Below the pieces are notes generated by a model. That model was not told the origin of the DNA. It ran no database searches and worked only from the letters and a program-made list of their open reading frames with translations. From Bacteroidales bacterium UBA3388 (GTDB lineage: Bacteria; Bacteroidota; Bacteroidia; Bacteroidales; P3), in contig DEPQ01000007.1 in assembly GCA_002358855.1 (NCBI GenBank), positions 26,853 through 64,870 of the forward strand: 38,018 nucleotides of DNA, read 5' to 3'. The position numbers and the translations under genes were made by a program. Below, in pieces: positions 18,602-26,900 of the stretch. Position 1 is the first letter of the stretch, and each line of letters opens with the position of its first letter.

Positions 18602-19403
18602 GCATAAGCAAAAGAAGATTCTTTGGCTGCTTGTAATAAATAAAATGTTTTAAATATCCATAAATTACGTGGAATTGATAAAGCGTTTTGCTTGACCAAA
18701 CAAACCATTGAGGCTTAAAATAATAAACCTCATATTTTTTAACAGAATTTACACTTTGAGAAGCATTTCCTTCACTGCTATCGGTCCGATAGAATGCTGT
18801 AACCATATCTGTCTTTGCAAAAACAAAGTTTTCAAACAATCTTGCCCACAAATCAGTGTCCTCACCCTTAATTAAATCAGTGCGAAAGTATCCAACCTTT
18901 GCAAAACACGAAATATGAACAACAGCAGAAGAAGAACAAATAACCTTTTTCTTTGCCAACCAATCTGCATGCAAGTCTTTGATTAAGTAATGATTAAATT
19001 CTCTTTTTACATTCTTTAATTTACTCTCCACTCCTTGAGAATCTAAAAAAGTATCAATAGAAGAAGAAAGTACTAATGCCAAAGGCTCGCTTTTTGATAA
19101 ACGAACAATTGTTTCTAAATGCCATTCCGCCCACACATCATCTGCATCTAAAAACGCAATCCAACTATTCCTTGCTAATTGTATTCCTCTATTTCTTGTA
19201 GAACTAACTCCTCCGTTTTCTTTTCTTTCAAAACGTATTCTATTGTCGGAAAACTCTCTTAGTATCTCCTCACTTCCGTCAGTACTACCATCATCTACAA
19301 TAATAAGTTCAAAGTCTTTATACGTTTGATTAAGAATGCTTTGAATACATTGCTTTAAACTATTTCTTTTATTGTAAAGAGGAACAATAATACTAAACTT
19401 CAT
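18513..19403 (-). CDS. Family 2 glycosyltransferase
   Basis: 296-residue GT-A fold enzyme. MKFSIIVPLYNKRNSLKQCI opens the nucleotide-sugar domain, VDDGSTDG lies at 36-43, GGVSSTRNRGI at 64-74, and the metal-binding DAD at 86-88 (FLDADDVW). Such enzymes add one sugar to a surface glycan. It starts 2 bases after the pyruvyl transferase stop, so the two form a unit. Its C-terminal 29 codons are antisense to the end of the nucleotidyltransferase gene; the tail (FQRFVHIFQGRTKGYFHA) may be a run-on after loss of an earlier stop. Confidence 0.9.
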   Translation of the reverse strand: MKFSIIVPLYNKRNSLKQCIQSILNQTYKDFELIIVDDGSTDGSEEILREFSDNRIRFERKENGGVSSTRNRGIQLARNSWIAFLDADDVWAEWHLETIVRLSKSEPLALVLSSSIDTFLDSQGVESKLKNVKREFNHYLIKDLHADWLAKKKVICSSSAVVHISCFAKVGYFRTDLIKGEDTDLWARLFENFVFAKTDMVTAFYRTDSSEGNASQSVNSVKKYEVYYFKPQWFVWSSKTLYQFHVIYGYLKHFIYYKQPKNLLLLMLRYNFGIFVVLFQRFVHIFQGRTKGYFHA

Positions 19404-19405
19404 AA

Positions 19406-20527
19406 TTATTTTTCTAAGGAATCTATCAAGAAAGCTTTGCTTTTATCAACTAAAACAAAGAGTTTTTTTCTTATCTTTTCGTAATCTATATCTTTTTTTA
19501 AGAGTTGTGTATCAAAATCTTCTACTTGTTCAATCAATCTATCTTCTAATCCAAGAGCAGAAAGCAATGAAAGAAATCTTGAACTACCTCTCTTTTTGTT
19601 AAGAATAACTAAGAATGGTTTTTCAAAGATTATAGAAAATACCATACCATGAAAACTATCTGTTAAGACAAATTTAGCATCATAAAACCCTTTTAACCAT
19701 TTTTCAACCGCAGGAAATTCTTCGTTTTCATGTGCCATAACTGTGAAAGCATTTAATTTTCTTTCAGCTTCAACTAACTTTATCAAATAATCCTTTTCTT
19801 CCGAAGAATCAAATATATAAGTCATTAAATTACCTTCACTTTTTTCTGGAAATTTATCTTTAAAAAGTGAGATATAATCTTCTTTTGAAAGAAGCATCGT
19901 AGGGTCAAGTACCCATTTTGCTTCTATGTTTAAATTATCTCTACATAACTCAACGGCATCTTTTTCTCTTACTGAAACTGAACGAAATTTCTTTACTAAT
20001 TTTCTTAATTTTTCAGTTCTTTCTATATCAAACTGCCAATCACTTAATCCAAAAGATGCTGCGTATGAAAATATCTTTTTATCATCTGTTTCTAAGAAAT
20101 CACCAAAATAATTCTCCACTCTTGAATATGAGTCTCTCCACACTTGGTCTGAACCTATCACAAAAGTATCAAAACGATTTATCATCTCTTTTGAAGGAAA
20201 TTGATTACCATTAAAAAAGTCCACAGTATCAATTCTTTCCTTTACAAATCTTGAAGTATTACTACATATCTTTTCCCAAGATTTTTCTGTTGGATAAAAA
20301 GGATTTGGATTAACTGTTTTTCTTCCTAAAACATAGTGGGCAATCATTCTTTTTGACTTATCTTTCACTTTGCCAAAAGAAGATAAAAATCTACGAGGAT
20401 ATTGGTCTGTTACTACCTCATAATTCATTGCTTTCAAACACTTTTGTAAGGCGTATGCTTGTAGCAAACAACCATAATTGTGCCATAAAGGCTGAGTTAG
20501 AATACAAATCTTTTTACTTCTCATCAT
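19406..20527 (-). CDS. Polysaccharide pyruvyl transferase family protein
   Basis: 373 residues with the family features: CILTQPLWHNYGCLLQAYAL at the N-terminus, VIGSDQVWRD, FSYAASFG, SVREKDAVEL, WVLDPTMLL, and the C-terminal VLTDSFHGMVFSIIF with the SFHG block typical of the family. Members transfer pyruvate ketals (or act as a related GT-B transferase) onto surface polysaccharide sugars. It lies 9 bases after the CdaR-like gene and is followed directly by a GT2 gene, so the pair may decorate a cell-surface glycan. The exact donor and acceptor cannot be read from the sequence. Confidence 0.87.
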   Translation of the reverse strand: MMRSKKICILTQPLWHNYGCLLQAYALQKCLKAMNYEVVTDQYPRRFLSSFGKVKDKSKRMIAHYVLGRKTVNPNPFYPTEKSWEKICSNTSRFVKERIDTVDFFNGNQFPSKEMINRFDTFVIGSDQVWRDSYSRVENYFGDFLETDDKKIFSYAASFGLSDWQFDIERTEKLRKLVKKFRSVSVREKDAVELCRDNLNIEAKWVLDPTMLLSKEDYISLFKDKFPEKSEGNLMTYIFDSSEEKDYLIKLVEAERKLNAFTVMAHENEEFPAVEKWLKGFYDAKFVLTDSFHGMVFSIIFEKPFLVILNKKRGSSRFLSLLSALGLEDRLIEQVEDFDTQLLKKDIDYEKIRKKLFVLVDKSKAFLIDSLEK

Positions 20528-20536
20528 TCTTTTTTT

Positions 20537-21520
20537 CTAATCATTGAGTATTATATAGTTAAGTCTTCTTGGGTTAATCTCTAAAATCTCGACATTCTCT
20601 GGAATATTGGCGTATCTTACTGGTAATTTCTTGTAATTTTGCATATCTTTGTCACAAACCACATAGAAAGAAAAATCTTCTGGTACAACCTTTTTGAAAT
20701 CCTTTATAGGTAAACGTATTTTCACACTAACTGTTGATGGAAATACTTTCACATTTTCTTCTAATCCTTTTTTTTCAATCTTAATTGGCACCTCGACTAC
20801 TCTTTCGGTCACTTGCTCAACCTCTATTTTTACAGGAATATTTGTTGTCTGAAAATACACTCCTTGATGTTGTTGATTTATCTCCAAAGGTATTAAAGCA
20901 ATATGTGTTTTATTTATATTACTCAAAGATAATGTCTTTGTATATATAGTATCTATTTTATCTAAGATATGTTTTTCACCTTCTATTCTTATTTGCTTTA
21001 AAAGAAATTCGGGTTCCTTTTCTATTCTAAACGATGGCTTTGTATCAAACTTTGCTCTGTTTGCAATAGGCACTTGTTTTGAGAATTTCTTTTGCCATTT
21101 TAAGTAAATTGTATCAGGAAGCAATGATATCTTCGCATCTTCCATATCTAAAAGTTTTGCAATAGGTGCTTTAAGAAAGTTAGACGATAGTTTTATTTCT
21201 CCTTTTGCTTTATTGAGAGGTAAATCGTTTACATCAAAATCCAAAGTCTCTCTACGGGTCTTAAATCCGTTTCTAAACAAGAAATAAAATCCTGTTGCAT
21301 TTACTTTTACTTCTACAACACTGTCTTTTGTGTGATAAATCTCATCGGGTTTTAAAGAGTTCTCAAACCTAATTGGAACTTCAAATTCGTGTTGTCTGTA
21401 ATCGCCAAAAGTAATGAAAGACCATAAAATAAAACTTAAACAAATACATAAAGCAATTGCTCTAAATCTAATGTTTTTCAAAATTTTAGATATTTTGCTC
21501 ATTATTTTATTTTCTTCCAT
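20537..21520 (-). CDS. YbbR/CdaR-like domain protein
   Basis: 327 residues: a short cytosolic start, one membrane helix (about 18-37, ALCICLSFILWSFITFG), then an extracytoplasmic region made of beta-rich YbbR-like repeats (for example VEVKVNATGFYFLFRNG, VPIANRAKFDTKPSF and VEVPIKIEKKGLEENVKVFP). In Firmicutes the related CdaR regulates the c-di-AMP synthase CdaA. In Bacteroidota the gene usually lies beside yajC, as here. An in-frame ATG six codons downstream is an alternative start. No CdaA is in the window, so the regulatory role is by homology only. Confidence 0.82.
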   Translation of the reverse strand: MEENKIMSKISKILKNIRFRAIALCICLSFILWSFITFGDYRQHEFEVPIRFENSLKPDEIYHTKDSVVEVKVNATGFYFLFRNGFKTRRETLDFDVNDLPLNKAKGEIKLSSNFLKAPIAKLLDMEDAKISLLPDTIYLKWQKKFSKQVPIANRAKFDTKPSFRIEKEPEFLLKQIRIEGEKHILDKIDTIYTKTLSLSNINKTHIALIPLEINQQHQGVYFQTTNIPVKIEVEQVTERVVEVPIKIEKKGLEENVKVFPSTVSVKIRLPIKDFKKVVPEDFSFYVVCDKDMQNYKKLPVRYANIPENVEILEINPRRLNYIILND

Positions 21521-21530
21521 AACTCATTAT

Positions 21531-21580
21531 AAAAAAATAAGCGTCCACCAAATATTCTAATGCGGACGCTTACTTATTTT
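21531..21580 (-). terminator. Rho-independent terminator after yajC
   Basis: Bases 21538-21546 (TAAGCGTCC) pair with 21564-21572 (GGACGCTTA), a 9-bp stem. For the minus strand the stem is followed by a T-rich run (TTTTTTT at 21531-21537). It stands between yajC and the CdaR-like gene, so the latter may be expressed by readthrough or its own promoter. Confidence 0.8.
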
Positions 21581-21588
21581 TCTCTTTT

Positions 21589-21903
21589 TTATTTTTGTGG
21601 AGCAACAACATTCATTGCTATTGAAGCTTTTTCCATTTCTATTCTTACATCATGTGCAACTTCTATAACAACTGTTGTTTCTTTTACTTCAACAACCTTT
21701 CCGTGTATTCCACCAATTGTTACGATTTGTTGTCCTTTTTGTAGTGAATCTCTGAAATTCTTTTCTTCTTTTTGACGTTTTTGTTGTGGTCTAATCATAA
21801 AGAAATAGAATATTGCTATCATTAACACAATCATGATTATGCTACTCATAGCACCTCCTCCTTGCTGACCACCAGCCATCATTAAAATGTTCATTAAGTT
21901 CAT
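21589..21903 (-). CDS. yajC: Preprotein translocase subunit YajC
   Basis: 104 residues. A Gly/Gln-rich start precedes one membrane helix (about 20-38, SIIMIVLMIAIFYFFMIRP) and the YajC signature FMIRPQQKRQKEEKNF, then a small cytosolic beta domain (GQQIVTIGGIHGKVVEV). YajC associates with SecDF and supports protein export. It lies 54 bases after the DUF1573 gene in the nusB transcript and is followed by a terminator. Confidence 0.95.
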   Translation of the reverse strand: MNLMNILMMAGGQQGGGAMSSIIMIVLMIAIFYFFMIRPQQKRQKEEKNFRDSLQKGQQIVTIGGIHGKVVEVKETTVVIEVAHDVRIEMEKASIAMNVVAPQK

Positions 21904-21957
21904 GTTCTTTGTTTTTTATTTTGTTTTATTATTTTTATTTCCTCTTTATTTTCACTA

Positions 21958-22377
21958 CTAACGCACATCTGCAATGATTTTAAGTTTTGTCTTTGCAGGT
22001 GTTGTGTTTGCATTAACTGTTACTTCCTTACTGATTCTCATTCCAGAAGCACCTTCTGAATCATATTTAACAGAAATAGTACCTTGTTCTCCCGGTGCAA
22101 TTTCACCTTTTGGATAATCTGCTACGGTGCAACCGCAACTTGTGTTTACATCATAAATAACCAAAGGATACTTTCCCTCATTTGTAAAGATAAAACTTCC
22201 TTGTACTACTTCTCCTGCTTCAACTAATTTGAAATCCAACACAGTGCGTTCAAATTTTATTTCAGTCATATTCTCAATCACCGAAGAATCTATTTTCTTT
22301 TCTCCTTCCGTTTTTGAGCAACTGATAAACAATCCAACGCTCAACAGCAATAAAATTGATAATATTCTCTTTCTCAT
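21958..22377 (-). CDS. DUF1573 lipoprotein
   Basis: 139 residues with a lipoprotein signal (LLSVGLFISC, acylated Cys20). The mature part is a single immunoglobulin-like DUF1573 domain: FKLVEAGEVVQGSFIFTNEG, then the conserved SCGCTVADYP and APGEQGTISVKYDSEG. These proteins are abundant in Bacteroidota and are thought to be periplasmic or surface beta-sandwich proteins of unknown job. The gene lies 6 bases after nusB; nusB-DUF1573-yajC is a conserved order in the phylum. Confidence 0.9.
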   Translation of the reverse strand: MRKRILSILLLLSVGLFISCSKTEGEKKIDSSVIENMTEIKFERTVLDFKLVEAGEVVQGSFIFTNEGKYPLVIYDVNTSCGCTVADYPKGEIAPGEQGTISVKYDSEGASGMRISKEVTVNANTTPAKTKLKIIADVR

Positions 22378-22383
22378 TAGTTT

Positions 22384-23337
22384 TTATTCCTCTTTTTCTT
22401 CGTTTTCCAACTTTCTGATTTTTCCAGATGCTCTTAAATCTATTAAGAATCTATCCAACAAACCATTGACAAACAAATTACTTCTTTCGGTAGAAAATTC
22501 TTTTGCCATTTCAATGTATTCGTTCAATGTAACTCTCACCGGAATCTCTGGACAATATACTAACTCAACTAATCCCATTTTTATTATGAGTGTATCCATA
22601 AATGCTATACGTTCCTTGTCCCAATTCTCAATGTGTTTATCAAACATAGAGTCAAATTCATCGTAATGACTAACACATTTTCTAAATAAATCAAGAGCAA
22701 AATCTCTTATCTCTTTTTCGTCAAATCCAAAAGATTTGGTAATTGACTTTGAGGCAGAATCGCTTTGTTTAAATTCTTTAAGAAACTTCAAGAAAGACAA
22801 TCCAACATATTGAAAATCACTTTCCCAATAAAGCTTTAATTCTGCAAGATAATCAAGGAAGCTCTCATTCTTTAAAAGATAATTTTTCAAAAGTTGAATC
22901 ACTGCTTTTTTGTCATCATCATAAGTGATTTCTTCTTTCGACATATAATCTTTATAAGAATTTGACGCTTTGAATTTATTTAAAATTCTTTTCAACAAAT
23001 CTCTTTGGTCACTCCAATTTATTTTTAACTTTTCAATAGCTTTTGTCAATTCAGTATTTTCAGACAATTGACGCAATAGTTCATTGTTTACAAAACGCAT
23101 ATTAGGATTTTTTTCTTCTTCTGTTGGGAAAAACTTTCCTTTTGCGTCCTCTATTTGATTTTCAGCAATATCTCTCATCTCTAAAAGAGAAGAAAAAAGA
23201 TAAACCTCCAAATCGTATGTTTCTGAAATACTTTTATCTAATTCTTTTTCTGCAATATCTAATGAGGAATTTTCTGTTACGATATACGCATACAACGATT
23301 GCAGTACTTTTACACGTAAGAAATGACGACTTAACAT
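22384..23337 (-). CDS. nusB: Transcription antitermination factor NusB (long Bacteroidota form)
   Basis: 317 residues, about twice the length of E. coli NusB, as usual in Bacteroidota. The N-terminal two thirds are helical and carry the family start LRVKVLQSLYAYI; the canonical NusB fold is at the C-terminus, with RIAFMDTLIIKMGLVELVYC, IPVRVTLNEYIEMAKEF and the final NLFVNGLLDRF. NusB binds boxA RNA with S10 and promotes rRNA antitermination. It is the first gene of the minus run, directly downstream of a good promoter. Confidence 0.92.
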   Translation of the reverse strand: MLSRHFLRVKVLQSLYAYIVTENSSLDIAEKELDKSISETYDLEVYLFSSLLEMRDIAENQIEDAKGKFFPTEEEKNPNMRFVNNELLRQLSENTELTKAIEKLKINWSDQRDLLKRILNKFKASNSYKDYMSKEEITYDDDKKAVIQLLKNYLLKNESFLDYLAELKLYWESDFQYVGLSFLKFLKEFKQSDSASKSITKSFGFDEKEIRDFALDLFRKCVSHYDEFDSMFDKHIENWDKERIAFMDTLIIKMGLVELVYCPEIPVRVTLNEYIEMAKEFSTERSNLFVNGLLDRFLIDLRASGKIRKLENEEKEE

Positions 23338-23369
23338 TTAATTAGTTTATTTAATCTTTTATTATTTTG

Positions 23370-23398
23370 CAAAGATACGAAAAAAACATAATAAACAA
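23370..23398 (-). promoter_or_regulatory. nusB promoter
   Basis: On the minus strand: ATTG at about 23399-23396, 18-base spacer, then TATCTTTG at 23377-23370, matching the Bacteroidota TTG / TAnnTTTG pattern. The predicted leader to the nusB ATG is about 25 bases. Confidence 0.65.
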
Positions 23399-23420
23399 TC
23401 GAATATTTATTAAAAAGTAT

Positions 23421-23428
23421 TATCTTTG
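23421..23428 (+). promoter_or_regulatory. tRNA-Ser promoter (-7 element)
   Basis: TATCTTTG fits TAnnTTTG and lies 15 bases before the tRNA. No clear TTTG is seen at the -33 position. Confidence 0.55.
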
Positions 23429-23442
23429 CAGTACTCAAAAAC

Positions 23443-23530
23443 GGAGAGATGCTCGAGTGGTTGAAGAGGCACGCCTGGAAAGTGTGTAAACGTCAAAAGC
23501 GTTTCCAGGGTTCGAATCCCTGTCTCTCCG
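23443..23530 (+). tRNA. tRNA-Ser (anticodon GGA)
   Basis: An 88-base class II tRNA. Acceptor GGAGAGA (23443-23449) pairs with TCTCTCC (23523-23529), discriminator G. The anticodon stem CACGC/GTGTG encloses loop CTGGAAA, giving anticodon GGA. A long variable arm (AAACG/CGTTT) is present, as in serine tRNAs, and the T arm is CAGGG-TTCGAAT-CCCTG. The CCA end is not fully encoded. The tRNA marks the left border of a segment with foreign composition. Confidence 0.97.
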
Positions 23531-23576
23531 CAGCAAAGGCTGTAAATCAAATAGTTACGAGATTTATACCCTTTTT

Positions 23577-23611
23577 TACACCCAAAAATCAAGGTTTGGT
23601 GTATTTTTTTT
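23577..23611 (+). terminator. Rho-independent terminator of tRNA-Ser
   Basis: TACACC at 23577-23582 plus AAA at 23584-23586 (one bulged C) pair with TTTGGTGTA at 23595-23603, followed by eight T (23604-23611). It lies 46 bases after the tRNA. Confidence 0.82.
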
Positions 23612-23625
23612 GAATTTTTAGATAA

Positions 23626-23682
23626 ATGCTGGCGAAAAAAGAAGAATGAGCGTCTTTCTCTTTTCGTCAGCATCTTTTTTTT
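23626..23682 (+). terminator. Second strong hairpin with T8 tail at the island edge
   Basis: ATGCTGGCGAAAA at 23626-23638 pairs with TTTTCGTCAGCAT at 23661-23673 (13 bp, one G-T wobble); pairing partly continues inward. Eight T follow at 23675-23682. It is terminator-like, but its arms share sequence with the hairpin at 23756-23776, so it could also be a mobile-element end or recombinase site. Confidence 0.7.
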
Positions 23683-23755
23683 GAGTGCTATCAACGCAAA
23701 AATAAGTTTAGTCCGTTTTGGGTATATAACCAATGGGGTAAACTGAACCTTATTA

Positions 23756-23776
23756 TCGTCAGCCATCGGCTGGCGA
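23756..23776. repeat. Hairpin reusing the GCTGGCGA / TCGTCAGC arms
   Basis: TCGTCAGCC at 23756-23764 pairs with GGCTGGCGA at 23768-23776 around a 3-base loop (9 bp, one G-T wobble). The two arms are the same words as in the 23626-23673 hairpin but in swapped order. Confidence 0.7.
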
Positions 23777-23931
23777 AATTATGCCGCATAATATAGCAAA
23801 ACCATAGAGTATATTTATATAATAAGGTAGATGTTTTCAACCTTTCTTATTTACAATCGAATTGTAAGACCGCGCTATAAAATTTTTGCGAGAAATACAA
23901 ACAAAAACGAGGTAATCTCTAATTAATTTCT

Positions 23932-23939
23932 TAACTTTG
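23932..23939 (+). promoter_or_regulatory. Promoter (-7 element) of the restriction-modification gene
   Basis: TAACTTTG matches TAnnTTTG. No TTTG is visible at the expected -33 distance. Predicted leader to the ATG at 23959 is only about 13 bases. Confidence 0.5.
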
Positions 23940-23958
23940 CAAGCAAATTAGGGGTACT

Positions 23959-26900
23959 ATGGATATTAAGAAACATATTACGGCTTTGGGATTTGCTCCA
24001 AAAAACGGGACGAATGGCATTTATCATAAAATATATGTTGATTATGCCATAGAGATTGACTTTGAAACACAGAGCATTAACTACGGTAGTGCCATTACTG
24101 CCGAAAGCAAGACTACACAGAATTTTTCACAACCCGAAAATTTTGTGGTGCTTGAGTGTGTTGATAGACTTCTTACCAAGGGATATAAGCCTCAAAACAT
24201 AGTTCTTGAAAAGACTTGGCCATCTGGACATGGCACATCAGGGCGATTGGATATTTGTGTCAATCGTGAGGATGGGATACCATATATGCTTATCGAATGT
24301 AAGACATTTGGCAAGGAGTACAATAAGGAATTGGCACGAATCCGTAAGGATGGTGGTCAGTTATTTACATATTTCCAACTATCTGGAAGCAAGGCTGATG
24401 TGCTAATGTTGTATGCGTCAGAATCAAAAGAGAATAAGATTGTCTATGTAAATGAGATTATCAAGATTGAAGATGATTATCGCAATGGTGATGTTAAGGA
24501 CATTTATGAGAAATGGAATAAGCTCACCAAAGATAACGGTATCTTTGATTCTTGGGTGCAACCATATAATTTCCAGAGCAAGGCGTTAACAAAGGAACAA
24601 TTAAAGGAAATTAAAGCTGAAGATTCAAGTTTCATCTTTAATAGATTCCTCGAAATATTGCGTCACAATGTAGTATCAGATAAGGGAAATGCTTTCAATA
24701 AGATCTTCACACTCTTCTTATGCAAGGTATATGACGAGACTACTACAGATGATGGTGAAGAATTAAGATTCCAATGGCTTGAAGGCAGAGACAATCATGT
24801 AGATTTCCAACTTCGCTTAACAGACCTTTATAGCAAAGGTATGAAGAAGTTCTTAGATAGAACTGTTAGCGACTTTAATGACGATGATTTTAACAAGCGG
24901 TGTGCAAGTCTTACAGCAGAAACAAAAGAGTTTCTGCGCAAGGAGGTAAACAAACTCCGTCTTGAAAAGAATAACGAGTTTGCGATTAAGGAAGTGTATG
25001 ATAGTGCCTCTTTTGAAGAGAATGCGAAAGTAGTAAAAGAGGTTGTAGAGTTAATTCAGGGATATAGAATCCGATACAACAAAAGACAACAGTATCTGTC
25101 AGACTTCTTTGAATTGTTACTTACTACTGGTCTCAAACAAGAGGCTGGGCAGTATTTCACCCCTGTACCTATTGCACAATTTATCATAAAGAGTCTTCCT
25201 TTGGATTCTATTATGGCTGAGAAATTCTCTCGTAAGGTTGGAGAGATCTTGCCATATATGATTGACTATGCAGCTGGTAGTGGTCACTTTATCACAGAGT
25301 TTATGCATGAAATTCAGGATATCATAAACGATTGTGATACTTCTAAATATATTGAGGAAACAAGAAAGCACCTTGTCAATTGGCAGAATTGCCATTTTGA
25401 TTGGGCTACAGACTACGTGTATGGTATCGAAAAGGATTATAGACTTGTAAAAGTTGGTAAGGTTGGATGCTATTTGCACGGTGATGGTTTGGCAAATGTT
25501 ATCCTCAGTGATGGACTTGCTAATTTTTGCAATAACAAAGAATACAAGGGTAAACTACGCAAGCAGACTAATGATGGTCAAAAGGACAATCAGCAGTTCG
25601 ACATTGTATTGAGTAATCCTCCATATTCTGTTTCATCATTCCGTCAGACAACTCGTGACTATTATACAGAACAAGATTTTGAATTGTATAACTCTTTGAC
25701 AGATAATAGCTCTGAAATAGAGTGTCTGTTTATTGAGCGTACAAAGCAGTTGCTTAAAGATGGAGGTATCGCAGGTGTTATTCTCCCAAGTTCAATATTG
25801 AGTAATTCGGGCATCTATACAAAGGCTCGTGAGATTATATTGCAATACTTTGATATTGTAGCAATAGCAGAGTTGGGAAGCAATACCTTTATGGCTACCA
25901 ACACAAATACTGTTGTTATGTTCCTCCGCCGTAGAGATAATTATTTTGCAGCCAACACAAAGAATGCTGTTGATACATTCTTCCGCACATTGAATGATGT
26001 AACTATTAATGGTATAGAAACTCCTGCCTCAAAATATGTAGCTCATGTTTGGGAGGGTCTTGATTATGCAGACTATGTTACATTGTTACAAAAATTGCCC
26101 AATGACAAGGTTAAGGCACACGAAATATATGCAGAGTATAAAAAGAAAATCTCTGCAAAGAGTGAAGCCAAGTTGTATGAGACTATCTTAAATATTGAGG
26201 CTGAAAAGCTTTTATACTTTGTTTTGGCATATCCTCAAAAGGTTGTTGTCGTCAAGAGTGGAGAAAAAGATATTGAGAAGCGTTTCTTGGGTTATGAGTT
26301 CTCTAACCGCCGAGGGAATGAGGGTATTCATGCTATACAAAAAGGCAAGAACATTGATGAGTGTACCAAACTCTTTGATATTAATGGATATGACAATCCA
26401 AAGAAAGCCAGTACTTATGTGTATAGAGCTTTCAAGGGTGATTACACCTTGCCAATAGCAGAGGAGATGCAATCTCATATCAGTCGTATACCATTGATTG
26501 ATATGCTTAATTTCAAGAGAGATTCTTTTGAAAAGAATTTGTCTTTGGTGGCAAAAAAAGTAGAGATCAATACTAAATGGGATAAACGTAAACTTGCTTC
26601 ATTTTGTCAGACAAATCCGGGGAAAGACCAATTATCATCATTAGATGATTCTTATACGGTTTCATTTATTGAAATGTCATCAGTTTCCAATGAGGGATAT
26701 ATAACGTATAAGGAAGATAAGACTCTTAAACAACTCAAAAAGGGTAGCTACACCTTATTTCAAGATGAAGATATAATAATAGCCAAAATTACGCCTTGTA
26801 TGGAAAATGGGAAGTGTGCATTGGCTAGAAATCTAACTAACGGTTTGGCAATGGGTAGTTCTGAATTTCATGTGCTCAGAACTAATAATGATGTCGTTAT

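Larger units (their letters stand above)
23531..23958. other. 428-base intergenic region with stacked inverted repeats
   Basis: No convincing gene is seen between the tRNA and the restriction-modification gene. The region carries three strong hairpins (listed separately), a short palindrome ATTATGCCGCATAAT near 23780, smaller dyads such as AAGGT/ACCTT (about 23825-23845) and ACAATCGAATTGT near 23852, and a promoter element before the next gene. No copy of the tRNA 3' end was found further downstream to mark an attachment site. Confidence 0.7.

Noticed and set aside
22229..22666. 145-residue plus-strand frame over DUF1573/nusB
   Set aside because: Runs opposite two well-supported genes and shows only low-complexity Ser/Phe/Asn content.
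23410..23766. 118-residue minus-strand frame covering the tRNA-Ser region
   Set aside because: Its C-terminal part is the antisense of the tRNA gene and the tRNA promoter, a well-known false call; the N-terminal part crosses two strong hairpins.
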